From the NCBI GenBank assembly GCA_900767025.1, contig CAAFXS010000090.1:1-48462 (forward strand): a stretch of 48,462 nt of DNA. The letters run 5' to 3'. How positions within the stretch are numbered: position 1 is the stretch's first letter; every line of letters starts with the position of its first letter. Below the pieces are notes generated by a model. The model had not been told where the DNA came from. It did not search any database and was given only the letters and a program-made list of their open reading frames with translations. Position numbers and translations under genes: made by a program. Source of the DNA: Clostridia bacterium. GTDB lineage: Bacteria; Bacillota; Clostridia; Oscillospirales; Acutalibacteraceae. Below are positions 8,232-14,958 of the stretch, piece after piece.

Positions 8232-8301
8232 CTATAAATATTGAAACACTTTATCCACAGACTATTGATATTGTTTGCAAAAAGTGCTATACTATAAATA
8301 T
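8232..8301. promoter_or_regulatory. Candidate XRE operators: direct repeat CTATAAATAT
   Basis: The ten-base sequence CTATAAATAT occurs at 8232-8241 and again at 8292-8301, each preceded by a TAGT or TATA context. The first copy lies close to the XRE gene start and the second overlaps the -10 box of the rightward promoter. That placement would let one protein silence both its own gene and the recombination module. Binding is inferred; only the repeat is seen. Confidence 0.5.
8265..8293 (+). promoter_or_regulatory. Rightward promoter of the ICE regulatory module
   Basis: TTGATA and TATACT are separated by 17 bases, a close match to sigma-A consensus. Transcription would begin near 8300, leaving a leader of about 230 bases before the first gene. 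Confidence 0.75.
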
Positions 8302-8514
8302 CATTTCACAGATAATTGTGCTTTTAGTATCTCACGAAATGGTTTTGGTATGGCTCTTAAATGACCGCTATACACACGATTTTTATTGAGCTGCATAACT
8401 GTGCTATATGCGAAGGTTTCCGGATTACCGTGTCCACAAGGACTTGAAAAAAGATAGTCGAGTCATTTAAAGAAAACCCACCGCACCAAATAATTAAGGT
8501 ACGGTGGGTGTTTT
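8300..8514 (+). ncRNA. Structured attenuator-like leader RNA
   Basis: The stretch between the promoter and the SLOG gene has no real gene but shows RNA-like design. TTAAATGAC (8357-8365) is the exact reverse complement of GTCATTTAA (8462-8470), which could close a roughly 114-base domain. A terminator hairpin follows immediately. Two tiny reading frames lie in the left part: a 16-codon frame from ATG 8339 and a four-codon frame from ATG 8350 whose stop codon lies inside the closing stem. This is the layout of a transcription attenuator or a small RNA. No known riboswitch or RNA family was recognised. Confidence 0.4.
8473..8514 (+). terminator. Terminator just upstream of the SLOG gene
   Basis: ACCCACCGCACC pairs with GGTACGGTGGGT (one mismatch) around a ten-base A/T loop and is followed by GTTTT, with AAAA before the stem. 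It lies 19 bases before the GTG start of the next gene, so it must be read through or bypassed for the downstream genes to be expressed from the leader promoter. Confidence 0.7.
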
Positions 8515-8532
8515 AGTTGGGAGAAAAATGTA

Positions 8533-8967
8533 GTGGATACATATACTGTTTGCTTTTTTGGACACAGAGAAATAGATAACCCCTTAGAAGTAGAAGAACA
8601 GCTTTATGATATAGTATTACATCTGCTTGAAAGCAAAGAATATGTTGAGTTTTTAGTTGGACGAAACGGAGAATTTGACCAACTTGTATCCTCGACAGTT
8701 CGCCGTGTCAAGCGGAATTTTCGTGATGATAACAGTGCCCTCATGCTCGTTCTGCCATATTTAACAGCCGAATATGAAAACAATCATCAGTCTTTTCACG
8801 AATATTATGATGAGATTGAAATCTGTCAGGACGCTGCCGAAGGTCATTATAAAGCGGCAATTCAGGTGAGGAACCGAGAGATGGTTGACCGTTCCGATTT
8901 GGTTGTCTGCTACATTGAACATAAGTATTTTCGATTTCAGCGAGGAAACCGAAGAACATCATCCTGA
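8533..8967 (+). pseudogene. SLOG-family nucleotide-binding protein, 3' end replaced
   Basis: The first 130 or so residues are a SLOG (LOG/DprA-like Rossmann) domain protein, with the family FFGHREI near the start, and VDRSDLVVCYIEH near the break. Such proteins are common in ICE regulatory modules; they are thought to bind a nucleotide-derived ligand. After CYIEH the expected family ending (a glycine-rich GGAY-like block and a last beta strand) is missing and the frame runs into 16 unrelated residues that are the out-of-frame start of a sigma-like gene. So the gene was cut by a deletion. The GTG start has GGGAGA ten bases upstream; an ATG four bases earlier runs at once into a stop. The product may still fold but lacks its last part. 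Confidence 0.65.
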
Positions 8968-9202
8968 AATAGCTGCAAACGATCTTGAAGAAGAGGCAAT
9001 CTCAAATGAAACGGCAGAACAAGTCCAGGCTGCAATAGCTTTACTAAAGCCTATTCAACGGGAACGCCTTATCAAATATTTCTTTGAAGGAAAGAGTTTG
9101 CTTCAAATTGCCGCTGAAGAAGGGAAATCTTATTCAACTGTTTATGAATCGTATCAAGCTGCATTAAAGAAACTGAAAAAAATATTTGAAAATACCCGAT
9201 AA
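8918..9202 (+). pseudogene. Sigma-70 region 4-like protein, 5' end lost
   Basis: Only the C-terminal 95 residues look native: an acidic linker (FDFSEETEEHHPEIAAND) followed by a sigma-70 region-4 type helix-turn-helix in which LKPIQRERLIKYFFEGKSLL leads into the recognition part QIAAEEGKSYSTVYESYQAA. ICE sigma-like proteins of this kind are usually about 140 residues with a further N-terminal part. Upstream the same frame reads the antisense-phase codons of the SLOG gene, so the two genes were joined by a deletion near 8915-8925. A TTG at 8885 could start a hybrid product, but it lacks a ribosome site. Confidence 0.6.
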
Positions 9203-9208
9203 TTTGAC

Positions 9209-9254
9209 CTCTCCCAGTCCGAACAAGTGAAGGGACTATTTCTTATCCGGAGAG
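9209..9254 (+). other. Nested hairpin upstream of the MazF-like gene
   Basis: CTCTCC and GGAGAG (9209-9214 and 9249-9254) enclose a second stem, AGTCC with GGACT, in the 92-base gap before the MazF-like gene. There is no T-run, so it is not a simple terminator; it could limit translation or bind a protein. Seen in sequence only, role unknown. Confidence 0.35.
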
Positions 9255-9294
9255 AAACGACCTTCAAACTAATATATTTGAGAGGTTAAATAAA

Positions 9295-9849
9295 ATGGAA
9301 GAAACAAATATCATCCGTAAGGTTAAGCGTGGCGAAATCTATTTATATGATTTTGGGACAAATCCTGAGTCTATCCAAAACGGCGTAAGACCTGTTCTTG
9401 TCGTTCAATGCGATGAAGGCAATGAAGCGAGTACGACAACCATAATTGCGGCAATGACGACCGTAATTAAGAAACGCTATATGCCATCCCATATCGTATT
9501 GGGAGATAATTTCGGCTTGAGAGAGCCGTCAATGGTAATGCTTGAGCAGATAAGAACGGTAAACCAGTCCGAGCTGACGAAATACATCGGTTTTGTGGAT
9601 AGCGAGTATCTACAAAAGAGAATCAATATTGGGTTGAAGAAGGTTCTCGGTTTTTGGGTGGAAAGACCACCTAAAAGAAAAAACGACATTCGGTGTCTGT
9701 GCGGTAAGTGCTTAAATGATTACAAATCTAATCCTGAGTACATTATTAGGCGGCTCGATCCGTTTGAGAATATCAAGCATCAATGTGACAAATGTTCGGG
9801 TAGCGGTTACGACTATATTATATATGATAGAAGTTCCGTTCGGAGGTAG
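9295..9849 (+). CDS. PemK/MazF-like protein with C-terminal zinc ribbon
   Basis: Residues 1-120 are a MazF/PemK-type SH3-like barrel: VKRGEIYLYDFG at the start, GVRPVLVVQCDEG, then the conserved strand MVMLEQIRTV. MazF enzymes cut mRNA at short motifs. Residues about 130-184 are an added tail with CLCGKC and CDKCSGSG, which look like a treble-clef or DnaJ-like zinc knuckle and are not part of classical MazF. No antitoxin gene precedes it. Copies of this kind are common in Tn1549-type elements next to the xis/int genes, so it may serve element upkeep or regulation more than addiction. GAGAGG stands eleven bases before the ATG, and its stop overlaps the ribosome site of the next gene. Confidence 0.75.
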   Translation: MEETNIIRKVKRGEIYLYDFGTNPESIQNGVRPVLVVQCDEGNEASTTTIIAAMTTVIKKRYMPSHIVLGDNFGLREPSMVMLEQIRTVNQSELTKYIGFVDSEYLQKRINIGLKKVLGFWVERPPKRKNDIRCLCGKCLNDYKSNPEYIIRRLDPFENIKHQCDKCSGSGYDYIIYDRSSVRR

Positions 9850-9854
9850 TGCTT

Positions 9855-10079
9855 ATGCAGGAGAAAAACACTACCGTAAAAAAAGAGAGCGTCCCAATTT
9901 GGGAAAAATACGCCTTAACGATTTACGAAGCAGCAGAGTATTTCAATATTGGAGAGCATCGTTTAAGGCAGTTGGTAAGAGAGAACCGTCAGGCGGATTT
10001 TGTGCTATGGATAGGCACAAAGGTTGAGATTAAACGAGAGCTTTTTGAAAAGTTTCTTGATGAAATCAATGCCCTCTGA
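9855..10079 (+). CDS. Excisionase-like protein 1 (Tn916 Xis type)
   Basis: A 74-residue protein of the Tn916 excisionase family: VPIWEKYALTIYEAAEYFNI, then a winged-helix core with RQLVRENRQADFVLWIG and a C-terminal FLDEINAL. It would bind the element ends and direct the integrase to excision. GGAGG inside the stop region of the MazF-like gene lies eight bases upstream of the chosen ATG; a GTG six bases earlier is less likely. It is the first of three tandem relatives. Confidence 0.8.
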   Translation: MQEKNTTVKKESVPIWEKYALTIYEAAEYFNIGEHRLRQLVRENRQADFVLWIGTKVEIKRELFEKFLDEINAL

Positions 10080-10108
10080 TAATTATGCGTTTTGAAAAAT
10101 CGCACATT

Positions 10109-10158
10109 TGTCAATATGCTCGTGACTTCGTATCATATATACGAAGCACGAGCTGACA
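10109..10158. repeat. Long interrupted inverted repeat between xis-like genes 1 and 2
   Basis: TGTCA, then after four bases GCTCGTG-A-CTTCGTAT, a five-base loop CATAT, then ATACGAAG-CACGAGC and TGACA. The inner stem is 15 bp with one bulged A, and the outer TGTCA/TGACA arms extend it. No T-run follows, so it is not a terminator. It is the strongest secondary structure of the recombination module and could be a protein-binding site, an oriT or single-strand feature, or an mRNA spacer that separates expression of the three excisionase-like genes. Confidence 0.7.
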
Positions 10159-10180
10159 GATGATTAAGGAGGACAAGCAT

Positions 10181-10552
10181 ATGAAGAATAATTACATCTA
10201 TGTACCCGGACTGAGTGAGAGTGTTGCTGATGAGGTGAAAAAGGAAAAGGATGCAGAAGCACCGAGATTTATAACCGGAACGGGCGCAGTCAAGAAAGAA
10301 GCTGTTACACACGACAGAGGGATTCTAAGAACTCGTAAGGTAGATGATCGGCAAAGTATTCAAATCCCTGTTTGGGAAAAGTACGCTTTGACTGTTAAAG
10401 AAGCGGCTGAATACTACAATATCGCTGAAACGAAATTGAGGGATTATCTGCTTGCCAATCGTGATGCACCTTTTGTCTTAAAAGGTGGAGCAAGGCTTTT
10501 GGTGAAACGCAAGATGTTTGAAATGTTCTTAGATGAAAGCAATATCATTTAG
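10181..10552 (+). CDS. Excisionase-like protein 2 with N-terminal extension
   Basis: A 123-residue protein whose last 70 residues repeat the excisionase design (IPVWEKYALTVKEAAEYYNI, then winged-helix residues and FLDESNII). Residues 1-55 are an added, highly charged, probably unfolded segment not seen in the other two copies. The start at 10181 follows AAGGAGG with eight bases between; the ATG at 10160 lies before that site and is not used in my call. The DNA-contacting wing differs from copy 1 (LLANRDAPFVLKGGARLLVKR), so it may read another site. Confidence 0.75.
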   Translation: MKNNYIYVPGLSESVADEVKKEKDAEAPRFITGTGAVKKEAVTHDRGILRTRKVDDRQSIQIPVWEKYALTVKEAAEYYNIAETKLRDYLLANRDAPFVLKGGARLLVKRKMFEMFLDESNII

Positions 10553-10561
10553 GAGGTCAGT

Positions 10562-10828
10562 ATGACTAATGAAACGAAAACCTTCTTACAAGGTGAGATT
10601 ATGATGGATGCCGAAGGGCGTAACCGCAAAATGCAAGAGCTTCCGATTTGGGAAAAACCGCTTTTAACGGTAGTAGAAGCGGCGAAATACTTTCAAATCG
10701 GTGAGAGCAATATCAGACGGCTCACAAGAGAACACAAAGACAAAGACTTTGTTCTTTGGAAAGACAATCGGGTGTATATCCGAAGGAAAGAAATGGAGTC
10801 GTTTTTAGACACAATCAATGAGATATAG
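10562..10828 (+). CDS. Excisionase-like protein 3
   Basis: An 88-residue member of the same family, with LPIWEKPLLTVVEAAKYFQI, RRLTREHKDKDFVLWKDN and FLDTINEI. About 20 extra residues precede the core. GGAGG overlaps the stop of copy 2 and the integrase start follows 13 bases after its own stop, so copies 2, 3 and the integrase are one transcript. Its position directly before int is that of the true Xis in Tn916-like elements, making it the best candidate for the functional excision factor. Confidence 0.8.
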   Translation: MTNETKTFLQGEIMMDAEGRNRKMQELPIWEKPLLTVVEAAKYFQIGESNIRRLTREHKDKDFVLWKDNRVYIRRKEMESFLDTINEI

Positions 10829-10841
10829 GAGGTAAAGAACT

Positions 10842-12110
10842 ATGGCAGAAAAAAGACGAGATAATAAAGGCAGGGTTTTGCGAGCAGGCGAATCACAGCG
10901 TCCTGACGGTAAGTATGAATATAAGTATGCGGATAGCAACGGTGAGCGTCATTCCGTATATAGTTGGAAACTCGTAGCAACCGATAAAGTTCCTGAAGGA
11001 AAGCAAGGCGGGACTTCGCTTCGTGATATGGAGAAGCAAATACAGAAGGACTTGGAGGACAACCTTCTTATTTATCAAACCCGCAAGATGACACTCAATT
11101 CCTTTTGGGATCAATACATCGAACTCAAGAAAGAACTGAAAGAGTCTACGAGAACCAACTACATTTATATGTACGACAATTATGTTCGCCCTGACTTTGG
11201 CAAAAAGAACATCACTACAATCAAGTATAGCGATGTAAAGAAGTTCTATATTTCCCTGATCCACGACAGAGGGTTCAAGCCGAACAGTATGGAAATCATA
11301 AATACCATTCTGCATCCGGTATTCACTTCGGCGGTTCGTGACGGATATATCCGCAGCAACCCTTCGGACGGCGTAATGGCAGATATAAAAAAGAGCCATA
11401 CTTGGGAAAAGCCAAAGCGACACGCACTCACCGAGCAACAGCAAACGAAGTTCGTTGAGTTCACGGCACAATCCTATCAGTACAAGCATTGGCTGCCACT
11501 CTTTACAGTCCTGCTCGGTACGGGCGGACGAATCGGTGAGATACTCGGTTTAAGGTGGGAAGATTGTGACTTTCAAGGTAACATCATCAATATCAACCAC
11601 ACCCTTATTTATAGGAAGTACACGGACGAAGCATCGCACTTCGCAATAACCACTCCAAAAACAAAATCAGGTGTCAGAATAATTCCGATGCTTTCCGATG
11701 TAAAGGCGGCTCTCACAGAAGAATACAAGGAGCAGCTTGAAAGTGGATTTAATGAGAGCGTTGTAGACGGGTACTCAGGCTTTATATTCAAATCAAGATA
11801 CAACACGGTATTATCCCCACATTGTGTTAATCGAGCGATAGACCGAATAATCAAAGCGTGTAATGCGAAAGAGGAAGAAGATGCAAAAGCGGAAGGTCGA
11901 GAACCTGAACTGTTACCGCATTTCAGTTGCCACCATTTGCGACATACATTCTGCACTCGTTTCTGCGAAAACGAAACAAACCTGAAGGTAATTCAGGAGA
12001 TTATGGGACACGCAGATATTACAACCACGATGGACATATATAACGAAGCAACAAAGGATAAGAAGATGGAGTCCTTTGCAGGGCTTGAGGGGAAAATCAA
12101 GATACGATGA
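10842..12110 (+). CDS. int: Tn916-family tyrosine integrase
   Basis: A 422-residue tyrosine recombinase. Residues 1-75 form the Tn916-type arm-binding domain, 80-180 the SAM-like core-binding domain, and 195-410 the catalytic domain. The catalytic set is complete: Arg230 (GGRIGEILGLRW), Lys275 (TPKTKSG), His364 and Arg367 (HHLRH), His390 (MGHADI) and Tyr400 (MDIYNEAT). The length is normal and no break is seen, so the element may still be able to move its ends even if conjugation genes are damaged. GGAGG lies ten bases before the ATG. A terminator follows directly. Confidence 0.93.
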   Translation: MAEKRRDNKGRVLRAGESQRPDGKYEYKYADSNGERHSVYSWKLVATDKVPEGKQGGTSLRDMEKQIQKDLEDNLLIYQTRKMTLNSFWDQYIELKKELKESTRTNYIYMYDNYVRPDFGKKNITTIKYSDVKKFYISLIHDRGFKPNSMEIINTILHPVFTSAVRDGYIRSNPSDGVMADIKKSHTWEKPKRHALTEQQQTKFVEFTAQSYQYKHWLPLFTVLLGTGGRIGEILGLRWEDCDFQGNIININHTLIYRKYTDEASHFAITTPKTKSGVRIIPMLSDVKAALTEEYKEQLESGFNESVVDGYSGFIFKSRYNTVLSPHCVNRAIDRIIKACNAKEEEDAKAEGREPELLPHFSCHHLRHTFCTRFCENETNLKVIQEIMGHADITTTMDIYNEATKDKKMESFAGLEGKIKIR

Positions 12111-12113
12111 AAA

Positions 12114-12152
12114 AAGGGAGCTTACCACAAAACGGTGATAGGCTCCTTGATT
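12114..12152 (+). terminator. Terminator after the integrase gene
   Basis: AAGGGAGC-TTACCAC pairs imperfectly with GGTGATA-GGCTCCTT (one bulge, one mismatch), preceded by A-run and followed by TTGATTT. It begins four bases after the integrase stop. Confidence 0.65.
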
Positions 12153-12418
12153 TCTGTGTAAGAATATGTTATACTGTATAAACAAATAAAGGTTTACGTG
12201 GCAAATAGTCGGGGGTATCCGAGATGTGCTTCTTTGTTGGACAATGAAAACACCCTCGTTTTTTTACGACAATTTTTACGACAAACCAAATAAAGTTATG
12301 ACATCTTATGTGAGGTTATGTACTTTAATGAAGCCGATTTGGATTAACAAAGTAAGGAAAAGAGAGGTTAAATCAGGGTATAAGATACTCTCCCTTGAAA
12401 TCCCCACAATGAAACCAC
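12153..12418. other. Gene-poor right end of the ICE and junction to host DNA
   Basis: About 265 bases without a credible gene. It begins with an AT-rich stretch containing TATACTGTATAAA, continues with GTTTACGTGGCAA and the two 12-bp repeats, and then passes into sequence before ilvD. Somewhere here the element ends, because integrase genes of this family lie close to one end and ilvD is a plain host gene. The exact attachment point cannot be fixed without the left end. A 67-codon frame at 12226-12429 has no ribosome site and no family features. Confidence 0.45.
12261..12284. repeat. Tandem 12-bp direct repeats, likely integrase arm sites
   Basis: TTTTTACGACAA occurs twice in exact tandem, with a looser relative (GTTTACGTGGCAA) about 60 bases to the left. 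In Tn916 the N-terminal domain of Int binds short direct repeats just inside each element end. The distance from the integrase gene fits such arm-type sites. The repeat is plain in the sequence; binding is inferred. Confidence 0.55.
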
Positions 12419-12449
12419 TTGATAAATAACAATCGTTAGTTTATATAAT
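12419..12449 (+). promoter_or_regulatory. Possible promoter directly before ilvD
   Basis: TTGATA is followed by overlapping TATATA (17-base spacing) and TATAAT (19-base spacing). Transcription would start only about ten bases before the ilvD start, at or inside its GAAGG site, which is unusually short. Either ilvD uses an almost leaderless mRNA or another promoter serves it. Confidence 0.4.
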
Positions 12450-12468
12450 AATAAAGAAGGTAATGAAA

Positions 12469-14130
12469 ATGAGATCCGATTTAATTAAAGAAGGTCCGTC
12501 AAGGGCTCCTCACCGCTCGCTTTTAAGAGCGCTGGGCATTGACGAGCTTGAAATGAAAAGACCATTTGTAGCCGTTGTTAATTCAAAAAGCGACTACATA
12601 CCCGGTCATATGCATCTTGACAAGATTGCCGAGCAGGTTAAGGCAGGTATCAGAAATGCCGGCGGTGTTCCCTTTGAATTTAACACCATCGGTGTTTGCG
12701 ACGGTATTGCAATGAACCACAAGGGTATGAAATATTCACTTTGCTCAAGAGAGCTTATTGCCGACAGCATTGAGGTTATGCTGACCGCTCATCCACTTGA
12801 CGCTATTGTGTTCATCCCTAACTGTGACAAAATTGTTCCCGGTATGCTCCTGGCGGCCTGCAGGCTTAATTTGCCCTGTATTTTCATCAGCGGCGGTCCT
12901 ATGCTTCCGGGCAAGAGCACTGAAACTGTTAACCGCATCGGTCTTTCCGAGCAGTTTGAATATGTTGGCGCTAACGCAGTCGGTAAAATGAGTGCAGAAA
13001 ATCTTGAAAGCTGTGCATTTACCGCTTGCCCAACCTGCGGCTCCTGTTCAGGTATGTATACTGCAAATTCAATGAACTGCCTTACCGAAACCATCGGTAT
13101 GTCCCTCCCGGGCTCAGGCACTATCCCTGCAGTTATGAGTGCAAGGCTCAGACTTGCCAAGATGGCAGGCGAAAGAGTAATGGATTTGCTGAAGGAGGAT
13201 ATTAAGCCCAGCGATATTATTACCGAAAAAGCAATTGAAAATGCCATGAGAACAGATATGGCAATCGGTTGCTCAACAAATACAATTCTTCATTTAACAG
13301 CTATTGCTCACGCGGCAGGTCACGATATTGATTTAGATGACCTTGATGCTATGGGCAGAACAACACCGCAGATTTGCAAGCTTAATCCTGCGTCATCAGT
13401 GTTCATTACCGATTTGAACGATGTTGGCGGTATTCAGGCAGTTGTGAAAGAGCTTGCCAAGGGCGGTATGATTAACACAGACGCTCTCACAGTTAACGGC
13501 ACTGTGGCAGACAGAATTGCTGTTGCTCCCGATGCTGACGGTGATATTATCCGTAGACTTGACAATCCTTTCTCTGCCGACGGCGGTATTGCAGTTCTTA
13601 AAGGCAATCTTGCCGAGGACGGCGCAGTTGTTAAGAAGGGTGCAGTAGCTCCTGAAATGATGCAGCACAAGGGTCCTGCAAAGTGCTATAACAGCGAGGA
13701 AGAGGCTATTGTCGCAATTAACGGCGGTAAGGTTGTTGCAGGTGATGTTGTTGTTATTCGTTACGAGGGACCAAAGGGCGGTCCCGGTATGAGAGAAATG
13801 CTTTCACCCACCTCTGCTATTATCGGTATGGGTCTCGGTTCATCTGTTGCACTGCTGACAGACGGCCGTTTCTCCGGTGCAACAAGAGGTGCGTCCATCG
13901 GTCATGTCAGCCCTGAGGCTGCAATGGGCGGCACAATCGCTCTTGTTGAAGACGGTGATGAGATAGAAATTGATATCCCTGCAAGAATTCTCAAGGTTAA
14001 TGTTTCCGATGAAGTTCTTGCCGAAAGAAAGAAGAGCTGGAAGGCTCCCGAGCAGAATCTCAGCGGATATCTCAAGAGATACGCACAGCATGTAACCAGC
14101 GGTGCAAAGGGTGCAGTTTTTGAGGATTAG
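12469..14130 (+). CDS. ilvD: Dihydroxy-acid dehydratase
   Basis: A 553-residue IlvD of normal length. The enzyme dehydrates dihydroxy-isovalerate and dihydroxy-methylvalerate to the keto acids of valine and isoleucine. The Fe-S ligand cysteines are seen in GVCDGIAMNHKG, NCDK and CPTCGSCSGMYTANS, and the C-terminal KGGPGMREML and DGRFSGATRG blocks are intact. The start at 12469 is eight bases after GAAGG and gives the usual MRSD opening; an ATG two codons earlier is too close to that site. No other ilv or leu genes lie nearby, and no T-box or leader-peptide attenuator is visible upstream, where the ICE is inserted. Confidence 0.95.
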   Translation: MRSDLIKEGPSRAPHRSLLRALGIDELEMKRPFVAVVNSKSDYIPGHMHLDKIAEQVKAGIRNAGGVPFEFNTIGVCDGIAMNHKGMKYSLCSRELIADSIEVMLTAHPLDAIVFIPNCDKIVPGMLLAACRLNLPCIFISGGPMLPGKSTETVNRIGLSEQFEYVGANAVGKMSAENLESCAFTACPTCGSCSGMYTANSMNCLTETIGMSLPGSGTIPAVMSARLRLAKMAGERVMDLLKEDIKPSDIITEKAIENAMRTDMAIGCSTNTILHLTAIAHAAGHDIDLDDLDAMGRTTPQICKLNPASSVFITDLNDVGGIQAVVKELAKGGMINTDALTVNGTVADRIAVAPDADGDIIRRLDNPFSADGGIAVLKGNLAEDGAVVKKGAVAPEMMQHKGPAKCYNSEEEAIVAINGGKVVAGDVVVIRYEGPKGGPGMREMLSPTSAIIGMGLGSSVALLTDGRFSGATRGASIGHVSPEAAMGGTIALVEDGDEIEIDIPARILKVNVSDEVLAERKKSWKAPEQNLSGYLKRYAQHVTSGAKGAVFED

Positions 14131-14161
14131 CCAATAGGATTAAAGGCGAAAGGAATTACTT

Positions 14162-14914
14162 ATGGATAAAGATACAGCAATTTCCCTGAAAAATGTTAAT
14201 ATGACCTTTAATCTTAATAAGGAAAAGGTGGACAACCTTAAGGAATTCTTTATTAAGCTTGTTACTCGTAAGTTAGAGTATAAAAAGTTTTATGCTCTTA
14301 ACGATATTAATATTGAGGTAAAAAAAGGCGAGCATTTGGCAATTTTGGGCCTTAACGGCGCAGGTAAAAGCACATTGCTTAAAACTATTGTAGGCGTTTA
14401 CAAGCCATCGTCAGGCACTGTTGAAAAAAGCGGAGTTATCGCTCCTCTTTTGGAGCTTGGTGCAGGCTTTGACCCCAATTATTCAGGCAAGGAAAATATT
14501 TATCTTTACGGCGCTATACTGGGATATGACCGTAAGTATATCGACAGTAAGTATGACGAAATCGTAGAGTTTTCGGAGCTTGGTAATTTTATTGATGTGC
14601 CGATAAAGAACTATTCCAGCGGTATGAAGGCAAGGCTGGGTTTTTCCATTGCCACTGCCGTTGACCCGGATGTTTTAATTCTTGACGAGGTGTTGTCGGT
14701 AGGTGACGCAGGCTTTAAGAAAAAGAGCCTTGCTAAGGTTCAGTCAATGTTTGACAGCGGAGTAACGGTTTTGTTTGTGTCACACAGCATTGACCAGGTT
14801 AAAGCAATCTGCGACAAGGCAATTCTTCTCGAAAAGGGACGGATAATTGCCCAGGGTACCACCGATGAGGTTATTCCTATTTATGAGGAAAAGGTTAAAA
14901 GACCTAAAAAATAA
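14162..14914 (+). CDS. TagH/Wzt-type ABC transporter ATPase
   Basis: A 250-residue ATPase of the group that exports teichoic acid, O-antigen or other polysaccharide (TagH, RfbE, Wzt). Motifs: Walker A GLNGAGKS at 63-70, an unusually short signature YSSGMKAR at 151-158 typical of this group, Walker B VLILDEV at 171-177, and His207 in the H-loop. The insert LLELGAGFDPNYSGKENIYL is a hallmark of the polysaccharide exporters. It lacks the extra C-terminal carbohydrate-binding domain of some Wzt proteins. Its permease partner is not in the window. It begins 31 bases after ilvD and is probably cotranscribed; the neighbouring capsule-regulation genes point to the same cell-surface theme. Confidence 0.88.
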   Translation: MDKDTAISLKNVNMTFNLNKEKVDNLKEFFIKLVTRKLEYKKFYALNDINIEVKKGEHLAILGLNGAGKSTLLKTIVGVYKPSSGTVEKSGVIAPLLELGAGFDPNYSGKENIYLYGAILGYDRKYIDSKYDEIVEFSELGNFIDVPIKNYSSGMKARLGFSIATAVDPDVLILDEVLSVGDAGFKKKSLAKVQSMFDSGVTVLFVSHSIDQVKAICDKAILLEKGRIIAQGTTDEVIPIYEEKVKRPKK

Positions 14915-14917
14915 ATT

Positions 14918-14958
14918 AAAGGACTTTGAACTGTTTGTGCAGTTCAAAGTCCTTTTTT
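14918..14958. terminator. Strong bidirectional terminator
   Basis: A perfect 16-bp stem, AAAGGACTTTGAACTG with its reverse complement around TTTGTG, flanked by A and T runs. It closes the rightward ilvD-ABC unit, and its right end touches the stop codon of the leftward phosphatase gene. Confidence 0.95.

Noticed and set aside
8339..8389. A 16-codon leader peptide in the ICE leader
   Set aside because: No Shine-Dalgarno site and no run of regulatory codons; mentioned with the leader but not called as a gene.
9295..9849. A classical toxin-antitoxin pair
   Set aside because: No antitoxin-like frame overlaps or precedes the MazF-like gene; only the sigma-like remnant lies upstream.
12226..12429. 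A 67-codon frame in the ICE right-end region
   Set aside because: No ribosome site, odd composition, spans the tandem repeats and the likely element junction.
12419..12468. T-box or BCAA attenuator before ilvD
   Set aside because: Too little space and none of the T-box conserved bases or a Leu/Val/Ile-rich leader frame was seen.
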